Source: Epilithonimonas arachidiradicis
Lineage (GTDB): Bacteria > Bacteroidota > Bacteroidia > Flavobacteriales > Weeksellaceae
NCBI RefSeq assembly: GCF_003610695.1
Contig: NZ_RAQH01000003.1
Location: 186,001 to 250,000, forward strand
Direction: 5' to 3'
DNA: 64,000 nucleotides
Shown here: positions 37,003 through 46,992 of the stretch, piece by piece
Layout of the letters: each line of letters starts with the position of its first letter
How positions within the stretch are numbered: the stretch's first letter is position 1
Program-made: the position numbers and the translations under genes
The notes under the pieces: model-generated
The model's input: the letters and a program-made list of their open reading frames with translations, nothing else
Databases searched by the model: none
Told to the model about the DNA's origin: nothing

Positions 37003-38331
37003 ATGAACACTTTAACAGGTACAAAAGAGTTTTTTACAGGTATCGACAAAATCCAATTTGAAGGAAAAGAAAGCAGAAATCCATTGGCATTCCGCTATTA
37101 TGATGCAGACAGAGTAGTGATGGGAAAACCTATGAAGGACTGGACACGTTTTGCAATGGCTTGGTGGCATACGCTATGTGCAAACGGTAGCGATCCATTC
37201 GGGGGACCAACGATCCATCATCCTTGGGATATGGGAACTGATGCTGTGAGCAGGGCAATGCACAAGATGGATGCAGGTTTCGAATTTATGCAGAAAATGG
37301 GTTTCAATTTTTATTGCTTCCACGACATTGATCTTGTAGATCCTGCTGATAATTGGAGAGATTATGAAAAAAATCTTCAGGTTGTTGTAGATTATGCCAA
37401 GCAAAAACAGCAGGAAACCGGAATCAAATTACTTTGGGGAACAGCCAACGTTTTCACTCACGAGAGATATATGAATGGAGCATCTACCAATCCAAACTTT
37501 GATGTGGTAGCTTGCGCAGGTACTCAGGTTAAGAATTCTATCGATGCAACCATTGCGCTTGGTGGAGAAAATTATGTTTTCTGGGGTGGAAGAGAAGGCT
37601 ATATGAGTCTTCTGAATACCGATATGAAACGTGAAAAAGACCATCTTGCACAATTCCTTACGATGTCCAGAGACTATGCAAGAAAGCAAGGATTTACAGG
37701 AACATTTTTGATTGAACCTAAACCAATGGAACCTACAAAACATCAGTATGACTATGATGCAGAAACGGTAATTGGATTCCTGAGACATTACGGTCTTGAT
37801 AAAGATTTCAAACTGAATCTTGAAGTCAATCACGCTACTTTGGCCGGACATACTTTTGAACACGAACTTCAGGCAGCTGTAGATGCAGGAATGTTGGGAA
37901 GTATTGATGCGAACAGGGGCGATTATCAGAATGGCTGGGATACAGATCAGTTTCCGGTGGACTACTATGAGATGATTCAGGCCTGGCTGGTACTTCTTCC
38001 GGCTGGTGGCTTAGGAACAGGAGGAGTCAACTTTGATGCGAAAATCCGTCGTAACTCTACAGATGCGGAAGACCTTTTCATCGCACATGTTTCGGGCATG
38101 GATGCTTTTGCAAAAGGATTATTGGTAGCTGCAGATATTCTTGAAAATTCTGATTACAACAAACTGAGAAACGAGAGATATTCATCATTTGACAATGGTA
38201 ATGGGAAAGCATTTGAAGAAGGCAAACTAACATTAGAAGACCTTCAGAAGATTGCTCACGAGTCAGGAGAACCAATGCCGAAAAGCGGTAAACAGGAACT
38301 TTTCGAAGCTATTGTGAATATGTATATCTAA
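37003..38331 (+). CDS. xylA: Xylose isomerase
   Basis: A 442-residue enzyme that converts D-xylose to D-xylulose with divalent metal. The catalytic His107 and Asp110 lie in FHDIDL, and the metal ligands include the Glu of FLIEPKP and the block [12 protein letters not shown]. Length matches class II isomerases. It follows xylB by 108 bases, in the expected order regulator-xylB-xylA. Confidence 0.97.
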   Translation: MNTLTGTKEFFTGIDKIQFEGKESRNPLAFRYYDADRVVMGKPMKDWTRFAMAWWHTLCANGSDPFGGPTIHHPWDMGTDAVSRAMHKMDAGFEFMQKMGFNFYCFHDIDLVDPADNWRDYEKNLQVVVDYAKQKQQETGIKLLWGTANVFTHERYMNGASTNPNFDVVACAGTQVKNSIDATIALGGENYVFWGGREGYMSLLNTDMKREKDHLAQFLTMSRDYARKQGFTGTFLIEPKPMEPTKHQYDYDAETVIGFLRHYGLDKDFKLNLEVNHATLAGHTFEHELQAAVDAGMLGSIDANRGDYQNGWDTDQFPVDYYEMIQAWLVLLPAGGLGTGGVNFDAKIRRNSTDAEDLFIAHVSGMDAFAKGLLVAADILENSDYNKLRNERYSSFDNGNGKAFEEGKLTLEDLQKIAHESGEPMPKSGKQELFEAIVNMYI

Positions 38332-38414
38332 AAAATGCATAAAGAGAGTTACGTCAATCTCAATAACGGGAACCGACAACTTTCTTATCAAAACTAACTT
38401 TAAAAATAATAATT

Positions 38415-41279
38415 ATGAATCTATTTCATTTAAGTAAAACCAATAGAGCCGCATTGTTTTTCGCAATGACTCTATTACCAACAGGTCTTGTCTATGCGCA
38501 GAGCAAACGGGACACTGTACAAAAGGAGAAGCAGATTGAGGAGGTTGTTGTTATTGGATATGGAACTCAGAAGAAAGAGGCAGTGACTGGGTCAGTTGCA
38601 TCTCTAAGTGGAAATGCTTTGAAAGAAGTACCATCAGCAAACGTCACTGATGCATTGCAAGGTCGAGTAGCTGGTTTAGATATTGGTAGAACTTCAACAA
38701 AGCCGGGTGCAGTGCAGCAGATAAGAATCAGAGGAGAACGTTCTCTCACAGGATCCAATGATCCGCTGATTGTTTTGGATGGTATTCCGTTTATAGGTAG
38801 TTTGGGCGATATTAGTCCATCAGATATAAAAAGTTTGGATGTTTTGAAGGATGCTTCAGCAACTGCAATTTATGGCTCAAGAGGTGCTAATGGTGTAATT
38901 ATAATCACTACAAATAGAGGAGGAAAAGGACAAAAAGCAAAATTTAGCTATAATGGATATACTGGATACCAGACAATATTTTCAAAATATCCGATGATGG
39001 ATGGGCCGAAGTTCGCAAAGTTGAGAGCGGATGCTAATCTTTTCACAAATGGTCCAGATGAAGCTAATGATGTTAATACAGATTGGCAAGACCTATATTA
39101 TGGCGTAGGACTTATGATGAATCACGATATAGGAGTTACAGGCGGTACAGAAAAAGGTGGTTATAATTTTGGAGTAGCATATTTCCAGCAAAATGGTGTT
39201 GTGCCTTTACAAAGTTATAAGAGACTTTCTATCCGTGGAGCTTTGGATCAAGAAGTCAATTCTTGGCTTAAAGTAGGTTTTTCAACTAATTCAAATTTTT
39301 CGATTAATGATTTTAATGGAGTTAGTGGAGCTCCAGTCTTAGGTTACTCGCCATTGGGAAAACCTTATCTCGAAGATGGTTCGCCAAGATTAAGAACAAC
39401 ATTTGCAAACTTAGATCAGACAGCTATCCAAACAAGAACAATATTACAAAGTCTGGGAGATGCTTACGCAGACCGTACAAATGCATTTAGTTCATATAAT
39501 AATCTATACAGTGAAATTAAATTTCCTGTTGATGGACTTAAGTATAGGCTAAATGTTGGTTTGACTTACAGAAATTCTAATAGTGGTTACTATTTAGGAA
39601 CTGGAGCATTAAACTTCCAACCTGCTACGCTATCTTCTGCTAGTATAGGTAATTCCTTAACTACACAGTGGGTTTTGGAAAATTTAATAACTTATGATAA
39701 GACATTTGGAAAACATAAAATCAATGCGGTAGCGCTTTATTCTGCTGAGCAGACGAGGTTCAATAGTTCTTCAATAGGAGCTCGAGACGTACCTATTGAT
39801 GCTTTTCAGTACTTCAATCTCGGTCAGGCGCAGGGTGAAATAACAATTAATCCTGCCAATCAAGGATATTGGAGAAGAGGTTTAATGTCATTGATGGGAA
39901 GAGCAATGTATCAGTATGATAACCGATATATGCTAACGGCAACAGTTCGGTCCGACGGCTCATCTGTTCTGGCCAAAGGCTATCAATGGCATACATATCC
40001 AGCAGTTTCCATAGGTTGGAATGTTGCAAACGAAAGCTTCCTTAGAGATTCCAGATATATTAATATGCTAAAATTGAGAGCTGGTTTCGGACAAACATCT
40101 AATCAGGCTGTAGATCCATATATGACCTTTGGGAGTCTAAGTACAACACCATATAATTTCGGGAGTAATTATGCTGTAGGAAATTTTGTAAACAGAGCAC
40201 CAAACTATTCTTTGGGTTGGGAATATTCAAAAACTTGGAATTATGGTTTAGACTTTTCAATACTTAACAAGCGTATTTCCGGAACTATAGAATATTATGT
40301 GACCAATACGGAAAAGTTATTATTAGATAAAGTATTACCTCAATCTAGTGGATTAGGTGTAGTCTTACAAAATGTTGGTGCTTCTCAAAACAAAGGTCTG
40401 GAAATATCCCTCAATGGTGTTATTATTGATAATCCAGAAGGCTTCAGTTGGGAAGTAGGCGGAAACTTGGCGGCCAACAGAAACAAGATTACTGCTTTAG
40501 CATCCGGTCAGGACAGAAATGTTGGAAATCTTTGGTTTGTTGGTTATAACATCAACGCCATTTATGATTATCAAAATATTGGTTTATGGCAGCAGGGCGA
40601 CCCTTATTTAAATATTCTTGAACCTCAATCAGGAGCAGCACCAGGTATGATAAAAGTTCTTTACACAGGGGCATACAATGCTGATGGGACGCCTACAAGA
40701 GCAATTAATGAATCTGATAGACAAATTATTAATACAAATCCTGATTTTGTAGGTGGCTTTAATACCCGTTTAGCTTATAAAAATTTAGATTTAAGTATCG
40801 TTGGAGCTTTTCAAAGTGGAGGAGTACTCGTAAGTACAATTTATGGATCAGCCGGATATCTTAATAGACTTACAGGACGTGCAAATAACGTAGACGTTGA
40901 CTATTGGACGGCAGAAAATCCAAATGTGAGATATCCAAAGCCTGGTGGATTGCTAAGTGGAGACAATCCTAAATATGCGTCGACATTAGCATTGTTTGAT
41001 GGCTCTTTTGTAAAAATAAGAACTATAACTTTGGGCTATAATTTTAATAAAACGATTTTAGATGATTTAGGAGTTAGCAATCTTAGATTATATGTTACGC
41101 TTCAGAATCCATTTGTTTTTGCATCACCGTATTATAGACATTCTGGAATGGATCCAGAACCAAATTCAAGAGGGGACGAAAATCAAGCTGTAAATTCCTA
41201 CAAGAGAAATCAGTTGGTTATCGGTACTAATAACCCATCTACTAGAAACTACCTTTTAGGTCTTAACTTAACCTTTTAA
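38415..41279 (+). CDS. SusC/RagA-type TonB-linked outer-membrane transporter
   Basis: A 954-residue receptor with signal peptide (about 1-28), a TonB-box-like EEVVVIGYGTQKKEAVTGSV (about 43-62), plug (to about 180) and barrel ending in GLNLTF. It is shorter at the N-terminus than usual SusC, with no carboxypeptidase-regulatory domain. With the SusD protein 12 bases downstream it imports oligosaccharides. The surrounding genes point to xylan-derived ones. Confidence 0.93.
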   Translation: MNLFHLSKTNRAALFFAMTLLPTGLVYAQSKRDTVQKEKQIEEVVVIGYGTQKKEAVTGSVASLSGNALKEVPSANVTDALQGRVAGLDIGRTSTKPGAVQQIRIRGERSLTGSNDPLIVLDGIPFIGSLGDISPSDIKSLDVLKDASATAIYGSRGANGVIIITTNRGGKGQKAKFSYNGYTGYQTIFSKYPMMDGPKFAKLRADANLFTNGPDEANDVNTDWQDLYYGVGLMMNHDIGVTGGTEKGGYNFGVAYFQQNGVVPLQSYKRLSIRGALDQEVNSWLKVGFSTNSNFSINDFNGVSGAPVLGYSPLGKPYLEDGSPRLRTTFANLDQTAIQTRTILQSLGDAYADRTNAFSSYNNLYSEIKFPVDGLKYRLNVGLTYRNSNSGYYLGTGALNFQPATLSSASIGNSLTTQWVLENLITYDKTFGKHKINAVALYSAEQTRFNSSSIGARDVPIDAFQYFNLGQAQGEITINPANQGYWRRGLMSLMGRAMYQYDNRYMLTATVRSDGSSVLAKGYQWHTYPAVSIGWNVANESFLRDSRYINMLKLRAGFGQTSNQAVDPYMTFGSLSTTPYNFGSNYAVGNFVNRAPNYSLGWEYSKTWNYGLDFSILNKRISGTIEYYVTNTEKLLLDKVLPQSSGLGVVLQNVGASQNKGLEISLNGVIIDNPEGFSWEVGGNLAANRNKITALASGQDRNVGNLWFVGYNINAIYDYQNIGLWQQGDPYLNILEPQSGAAPGMIKVLYTGAYNADGTPTRAINESDRQIINTNPDFVGGFNTRLAYKNLDLSIVGAFQSGGVLVSTIYGSAGYLNRLTGRANNVDVDYWTAENPNVRYPKPGGLLSGDNPKYASTLALFDGSFVKIRTITLGYNFNKTILDDLGVSNLRLYVTLQNPFVFASPYYRHSGMDPEPNSRGDENQAVNSYKRNQLVIGTNNPSTRNYLLGLNLTF

Positions 41280-41291
41280 AAGTCAGATATT

Positions 41292-43253
41292 ATGATTAAT
41301 TTAAATAAAAAAATTATTGCTGTTTTATTTTTGGCATCTTTAGTTTTTAATACTGCATGTAATGAGATACTAGACGAACAGCCTAGAGGTATTTATACTC
41401 CGGAAGATTTTACCACTGAAAGAGGTATATCACAAGGCGTTACATCTTTGTATAGACAATTAAGATTACTATATGGAAATGGTTATTGGCTAAATGCCAA
41501 TATGACAGGTACGGACGAGGCCACTTGGGGTCAAAGTGCTGATGGTAATTTTAAAGATTTGGATATGACAGGAGGAACGGGGAGTATAAACTCTAACACA
41601 TTCCCGACAAGTATGGTATGGGGTGCTGTTTTTCCATCAATCAACACCGCAAATGGGATTATTCAAAATGGCTCTGCAGCGGGTATTTCTGAATCTCTTA
41701 TTTCAGAAGCAAGATTCTTTAGATCATTTTATTATTTTCTTTTAGTTCAAACATATGGTGGAGTACCATTAGATCTTGGCTCAGGAGAATTGGCATTCAA
41801 TATTAACCCAAAAACGACATCAACCAGAAATACCGTTACCGAGGTTTATACAAAAGCTATTTTTCCAGATTTATTAACTGCGATTACAAATCTTCCTACG
41901 AATCCAAGAGTACAGGGAGGTATTACTAAAAATGTAGCTAGATTGACATTAGCAAAAGCTTATCTCACATATGGTTGGTGGCTTCAGAATCCAAATAATA
42001 TTCCAACTTATCCTGAAACACCAAGAACAGACCCGGATGGGCACAATCCACAATGGTATTTCCAGAAAGCTTATGATATTGCTTTGGAAGGTATTAATAA
42101 TCCTGGACCATACGCTTTACAACCTACTTATTATGATGTTAATTTAGGTTCGAAAGACCGTAATAATGAAACGATGTTATACGCTGATCATACAGAAACA
42201 AGTGCTTACTTTAATGAAGGGGTGATTCAGGCAAGTTATGGTGACGGATGGTCTCCAAATAATTTTGCCTCTTGGATGATGACTTGGAATTATACTAACC
42301 TTAAAAGTAGTACAAGTAATACCTCTTGGACAGCCGCAAGCTCTGTGCAAAGAGCAGCTTTTCAACCATTGGGAAGACCTTGGGTAAGGATGGCTCCTCC
42401 AATCGGAGTTATTAAAAATACTTTTGCAGATAAAATAAATGACTCAAGATACGATGGAACTTTCACCACAGTATATCGAGGAAATTGGAACAAAGAAGGT
42501 ACAGGATTAACAACTGTGGGTACATTATACAATGCCAATAACCTTCCTATAAAACCTAACGATCCCGTGCTTACATTTTTAAACGATGATTCGCAAATTC
42601 CAAGCTATACATCTGGTGCTGGGCAAAGTGGCGTAGGTGCTGGTAGCCTACCAGGAAGATCGGATTGGGTCATTTCACCTAATGGAATTAGCAGAATTGT
42701 TTATCCTGGCTTATGGAAAATAGGTCCCTATAGAACAGATAATGGGAATGGTTTGGGATACCCAAATCCTAGCCATACTAGACCTTTCTATGCACTTAAG
42801 TTTTCAGAATTCTATTTTGTTGCAGCAGAAGCTGCAGTAAAAGGTGCAAGCGGAAGTAGCTCTGCTCGGGATTTAATAAATGTAATACGTGCAAGAGCTG
42901 GAAAATGGCGCTGGGATAATAATGGTAACGTTGAGAAGATACAAGATAATAGTGCAGCGATGATTGCAGCTACACCTTCTACGATTACCATAGATTATAT
43001 CTTAGCAGAACGCTCCCGAGAGTACTATGGAGAAGGTTATAGATGGTATGATTTAGTAAGAACTCAGAAGTGGACAGAGTATTCGGCTACTTATTCAATA
43101 TGTGGAGATGCCTATGGCAATCATACACCACAAACCGTTATGCGTAATATTCAACCTTTCCATTATTTACGACCAATACCACAAGGACAACTAGATAATA
43201 TGGAAGTCTCGCCTGAAGAAAAAGCAAAATATCAGAATCCGGGATATAATTAA
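41292..43253 (+). CDS. SusD/RagB-type glycan-binding lipoprotein
   Basis: A 653-residue surface lipoprotein (lipobox Cys23, VFNTAC). Family features: EQPRGIYTPEDF near the N-terminus and, at the C-terminal RagB domain, YILAERSREYYGEGYRWYDLVRT. It closes the SusC barrel as a lid and binds oligosaccharide. Specificity cannot be read from sequence. A hairpin follows its stop. Confidence 0.93.
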   Translation: MINLNKKIIAVLFLASLVFNTACNEILDEQPRGIYTPEDFTTERGISQGVTSLYRQLRLLYGNGYWLNANMTGTDEATWGQSADGNFKDLDMTGGTGSINSNTFPTSMVWGAVFPSINTANGIIQNGSAAGISESLISEARFFRSFYYFLLVQTYGGVPLDLGSGELAFNINPKTTSTRNTVTEVYTKAIFPDLLTAITNLPTNPRVQGGITKNVARLTLAKAYLTYGWWLQNPNNIPTYPETPRTDPDGHNPQWYFQKAYDIALEGINNPGPYALQPTYYDVNLGSKDRNNETMLYADHTETSAYFNEGVIQASYGDGWSPNNFASWMMTWNYTNLKSSTSNTSWTAASSVQRAAFQPLGRPWVRMAPPIGVIKNTFADKINDSRYDGTFTTVYRGNWNKEGTGLTTVGTLYNANNLPIKPNDPVLTFLNDDSQIPSYTSGAGQSGVGAGSLPGRSDWVISPNGISRIVYPGLWKIGPYRTDNGNGLGYPNPSHTRPFYALKFSEFYFVAAEAAVKGASGSSSARDLINVIRARAGKWRWDNNGNVEKIQDNSAAMIAATPSTITIDYILAERSREYYGEGYRWYDLVRTQKWTEYSATYSICGDAYGNHTPQTVMRNIQPFHYLRPIPQGQLDNMEVSPEEKAKYQNPGYN

Positions 43254-43284
43254 TTATAATTTTCACATTCATATCAATCATAAG

Positions 43285-43317
43285 CAAAGTAGGTGTTATG
43301 CTGCACCTGCTTTGTTT
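43285..43317 (+). terminator. Hairpin downstream of the SusD gene
   Basis: Arms CAAAGTAGGTG and CACCTGCTTTG (one G-T pair) with an 8-base loop, followed by TTT. It could partially terminate the transcript after the SusC/SusD pair or protect its 3' end. It is the only such structure between the pair and the catabolic genes. Confidence 0.6.
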
Positions 43318-43340
43318 AATGAAATAAATTTACAAGTATT

Positions 43341-44519
43341 ATGGAAAAAACATGGCGTTGGTTTGGGAAGAACGATAAAATTACATTACAAACACTTCGA
43401 CAGATTGGTGTGGAAGGTATTGTTTCTGCGCTGCACGATATTCCTAACGGAGAAATCTGGAGCTTAGAGGCTATTAACGATTACAAAAATTATATAGAAA
43501 GTCACGGTCTTCGCTGGTCTGTTGTGGAGAGTCTTCCGGTAAGCGAAGCAATCAAATACGGAGGTGCAGACCGTGATTTTTTGATAGAAAATTATATCAA
43601 AAGTCTCGAAAACTTAGGAAAAGCAGGCGTAACTACCGTTTGTTACAACTTTATGCCGGTTTTAGATTGGGCAAGAACAGATCTTTTCCACGAATGGGAA
43701 GACGGTTCGTCGTCATTGTATTTTGATAAAGCAAGATTTGCCTATTTTGAAATTCATATTCTGAAAAGAGAAGGTGCAGAAAATGATTATACTCCTGAGA
43801 TTCTACAAAAAGTTGAAGAATTAAAAAATACACTCACAGAGAAAGATAACAATGATTTGATAGATTCAGTTATTGTAAAAACACAGGGATTCGTTAATGG
43901 GAATATTAAAGAAGGCGATTTGAATCCGGTAGAAAAGTTCAATAATTTATTGGCTTTGTATGACGGAATTGATAAAAATCAACTTCGTGAAAATTTAAAA
44001 TATTTCCTCGAAAAAATAATGCCGGTTTGCGAAGAATGGAACATTCAAATGTGTGTGCATCCAGATGACCCGCCGTTTGCTTTGCTCGGTTTACCCAGAA
44101 TCGTAACCAATGAAGAAGATATCGATTGGTTCCTGAATGCAGTGGATAATCCCCACAATGGATTGACTTTCTGCGCAGGTTCTTTGAGTGCCAATCTTCA
44201 GAATGACGTTCCGAAGCTGGCTCAGAAATTTGCCCACAGAACAAAGTTTGTTCATTTAAGAAGCACCAATGTTTTTGAAAACGGAGACTTCATTGAAGCC
44301 CATCATTTAGTGGGAAGAGGAAAATTAATCGAAGTGATCCGCGTATTCGAAAAAGAAAATCCGGATTTGCCAATGAGGATCGACCACGGAAGATTATTAT
44401 CGGAAGATATTGATAAAGGTTATAATCCAGGCTATTCTTTCTTAGGAAGAATGTTGGCTTTAGGACAGATTGAAGGGGTAATGGCAACAGTACAAAACGA
44501 AATGTCCAAAAAACTTTAA
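43341..44519 (+). CDS. uxuA: D-mannonate dehydratase
   Basis: A 392-residue enzyme matching UxuA in length and features: MEKTWRWFGKNDKITLQTLRQ at the start (TIM barrel), CVHPDDPPFALLGLPRIV in the middle and FVHLRSTN, then RIDHGRLLSED near the end. It dehydrates D-mannonate to 2-keto-3-deoxygluconate. It is the first of the glucuronate genes here. Confidence 0.92.
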   Translation: MEKTWRWFGKNDKITLQTLRQIGVEGIVSALHDIPNGEIWSLEAINDYKNYIESHGLRWSVVESLPVSEAIKYGGADRDFLIENYIKSLENLGKAGVTTVCYNFMPVLDWARTDLFHEWEDGSSSLYFDKARFAYFEIHILKREGAENDYTPEILQKVEELKNTLTEKDNNDLIDSVIVKTQGFVNGNIKEGDLNPVEKFNNLLALYDGIDKNQLRENLKYFLEKIMPVCEEWNIQMCVHPDDPPFALLGLPRIVTNEEDIDWFLNAVDNPHNGLTFCAGSLSANLQNDVPKLAQKFAHRTKFVHLRSTNVFENGDFIEAHHLVGRGKLIEVIRVFEKENPDLPMRIDHGRLLSEDIDKGYNPGYSFLGRMLALGQIEGVMATVQNEMSKKL

Positions 44520-44520
44520 A

Positions 44521-44604
44521 AAACCCGAAGGGTTTAATATAAATAGCCGTAGGTAAAACCTATGGAAAAAATGAAAGACAATTTTCAACGAACCCGAAGG
44601 GTTC
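44521..44604. repeat. Palindrome cluster, uxuA-uxuB gap
   Basis: Three short palindromes: AAACCCGAAGGGTTT (44521-44535), CCGTAGGT-AAA-ACCTATGG (44547-44565) and GAACCCGAAGGGTTC (44590-44604). The first and third are almost the same unit. They resemble the cluster at 52411-52612, suggesting a shared REP-like family. Confidence 0.75.
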
Positions 44605-44643
44605 AATATCATTTATCAACCATCAATTATCATCAATATCATA

Positions 44644-45459
44644 ATGAACGAAATATTCAGCATAAAAGATAAAGTTGCAGTTATTACAGGAGCTTCCGGC
44701 GTTTTGGGAGGAAGCCTTGCCAAAAGTTTTATCGAAGCCGGAGCAAGAGTAGTGGCTTTGGGAAGAAATCAGGAAACACTTGATTCTCGTGTAAAGGAAC
44801 TTACAGATTCGGGTGGTGATGCATTTGCCGTTGAAGCTAATGTAATGAACATCGAAAGCCTCGAAAATGCATCAAAGAAAATCATAGAAAAGTATCGTAA
44901 AATAGACATTTTGCTGAATATTGCCGGAGGAAACATTCCTTCAGCAACATTGTCTCCAGAGCAGTCATTTTTCGATATGAATATTGCAGGATGGGATGAG
45001 GTAACCGATCTTAACATAAACGGAACGGTTTATCCAAGCTATGTTTTTGGAAAAGTGATGGCGGAACAGGGCAGCGGAAGTATTGTCAATATTTCCTCAA
45101 TGGCAGCTTATTCGGCAATTACAAGAGTGGCAGGTTATTCGGCGGCGAAATCAGCAATCACCAATTTTACACAATGGCTGGCTTCTGATTTGGCTCTAAA
45201 ATTCGGAGATAAAATCCGTGTCAATGCCGTTGCTCCTGGATTTTTCATAGGAGATCAGAACCGTGCCATTTTACTGAATCCTGATGGATCTTTAACAGAC
45301 AGAAGCAAAAAAGTAATGGCCAAGACACCAATGCAAAGATTCGGAGAGGTGGAAGAACTCAATGGAACAGTACAGTTTCTCTGTTCGGATGCCGCAAGTT
45401 TCATTACTGGTGCTTTAATCCCTGTAGATGGTGGTTTCAGTGCTTTCAGCGGGGTTTAA
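44644..45459 (+). CDS. SDR-type D-mannonate oxidoreductase
   Basis: A 271-residue short-chain dehydrogenase: NAD(P)-binding TGASGVLG (15-22), catalytic Tyr165 and Lys169 in GYSAAKSA, and the C-terminal FITGALIPVDGGFSAF. It is not the long-chain UxuB of E. coli but the SDR replacement common in Bacteroidetes. It would reduce fructuronate to mannonate; function is inferred from the pathway. Confidence 0.82.
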   Translation: MNEIFSIKDKVAVITGASGVLGGSLAKSFIEAGARVVALGRNQETLDSRVKELTDSGGDAFAVEANVMNIESLENASKKIIEKYRKIDILLNIAGGNIPSATLSPEQSFFDMNIAGWDEVTDLNINGTVYPSYVFGKVMAEQGSGSIVNISSMAAYSAITRVAGYSAAKSAITNFTQWLASDLALKFGDKIRVNAVAPGFFIGDQNRAILLNPDGSLTDRSKKVMAKTPMQRFGEVEELNGTVQFLCSDAASFITGALIPVDGGFSAFSGV

Positions 45460-45489
45460 AATTGAATATTATTTTCTTTATATACTGAG

Positions 45490-45530
45490 CAAGGCCTTAA
45501 TGATTTTCTCATAATTAAGGTCTTGTTTTT
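45490..45530 (+). terminator. Terminator between the SDR and uxaC genes
   Basis: Arms CAAGGCCTTAAT and ATTAAGGTCTTG (one G-T pair) with a 12-base loop, followed by TTTTT. It implies that uxaC may start a new transcript. Confidence 0.75.
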
Positions 45531-45571
45531 AAAGATTTTTCACAAAAGTCAAAATCAATTTAAATTTAAAA

Positions 45572-46990
45572 ATGACTCATTTCACAAGCAAAATAGAAGT
45601 TTTCGGAGAATCATTTTTGCTGGAATCGGCAAAGGCGGAGAATCTCTATTTTGGCTATGCGAAAGAGATGCCGATTATCGATTATCACAACCATCTGGAG
45701 CCTCAGGTCATTTCAGATAATCAGAATTTCCGTTCTCCGACAGCGATTTGGCTGGATGGCGACCATTATAAGTGGCGTGCGATGCGAAATTTCGGAATTG
45801 ATGAGCGATTCATTTCCGGACAGGCAACCCACGAGGAAAAATTCCAAAAATGGGCAGAAACGGTTCCTTACACGCTTCGGAATCCCTTGTTTCACTGGAC
45901 ACATCTGGAGCTCAAAAATTCTTTCTGGATTAAGGAATATTTGTCTGGCAAAAATGCGGCCGAAATTTACAGCTCGATGCAGGATACTTTACAGCAACCC
46001 GGATTTACACCACAGAATCTGCTCAAAAATTATAAAGTGGAAGCTCTTTGTACAACAGATGACCCGGCTGACAATCTGGATTATCATAAAGGATTAAAAG
46101 CAAGTAACTTTACTACAACGGTTTTACCAAGCTTTCGTCCGGATATTTACATCAACATTATTGATTCCGAATCTTATATTCTCAATATTAAAAAACTTGA
46201 AAAAGCTTCAGGAATCAATATTAATTCAGTTTCAGATTTACTAAACGCGCTTGAATCCCGAATCAATTACTTTGATGAGATTGGCGCAAAAGTTTCGGAC
46301 CACGGCTTCGAATATTTTCCGGACACGACCCGGTGGAATTCGGATTTAGAAAAAGAATTTTCAGAATTTCTAAAAGGTAACCAACTTACATTTTCCAATC
46401 CGGATGCGCTTTGCGGATTTCTTTTGAAAGAGCTCTGTAAAATGTATTCTGATAAAGGCTGGGTTCAGCAGTTTCACGTTGGAGCAACCAGAAATAACAA
46501 TTCCCTGATGCTGAAAAATATCGGAGCAAATACAGGTTTTGATGCAATTGGAGAACAATATTTTGCACAAAGAATGAGCATTCTTTTTGACGAGCTCAAT
46601 TCCGAAGGTAAGCTTGCAAAAACAATTATTTATAATCTGAATCCGGTTTATAATGAAGTTCTGGCATCTCTTGCAGGCAATTTCAACGAATCAGGAATCA
46701 AGTCGAAAGTACAGTTCGGCGCCGCCTGGTGGTTTCTGGACCAGCTGGATGGGATGCAGAAGCAGATGAACACGCTTTCCAATATTGGACTGATAAGCAC
46801 ATTTGTCGGAATGCTGACCGATTCCAGAAGTTTTTTGTCATTCTCGAGACACGAATATTTCAGACGATTGCTTTGTAATATGTTCGGAAACGAGATGGAA
46901 AAAGGTCTTATTCCCGATGACGAAAAATGGGTTGGAAAAATCATTCAGGATATCTGTTATTATAACGCGAAAAACTATTTCAATTTTTAA
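45572..46990 (+). CDS. uxaC: Glucuronate isomerase
   Basis: A 472-residue amidohydrolase-fold enzyme converting D-glucuronate to D-fructuronate (also galacturonate to tagaturonate). Family features: MPIIDYHNHLEPQ (about 34), WKWRAMR-like HYKWRAMRNFG, and WVQQFHVGATRNNN near residue 306. Starts ATG at 45572. It ends 2 bases before the kinase gene. Confidence 0.94.
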   Translation: MTHFTSKIEVFGESFLLESAKAENLYFGYAKEMPIIDYHNHLEPQVISDNQNFRSPTAIWLDGDHYKWRAMRNFGIDERFISGQATHEEKFQKWAETVPYTLRNPLFHWTHLELKNSFWIKEYLSGKNAAEIYSSMQDTLQQPGFTPQNLLKNYKVEALCTTDDPADNLDYHKGLKASNFTTTVLPSFRPDIYINIIDSESYILNIKKLEKASGININSVSDLLNALESRINYFDEIGAKVSDHGFEYFPDTTRWNSDLEKEFSEFLKGNQLTFSNPDALCGFLLKELCKMYSDKGWVQQFHVGATRNNNSLMLKNIGANTGFDAIGEQYFAQRMSILFDELNSEGKLAKTIIYNLNPVYNEVLASLAGNFNESGIKSKVQFGAAWWFLDQLDGMQKQMNTLSNIGLISTFVGMLTDSRSFLSFSRHEYFRRLLCNMFGNEMEKGLIPDDEKWVGKIIQDICYYNAKNYFNF

Positions 46991-46992
46991 GA

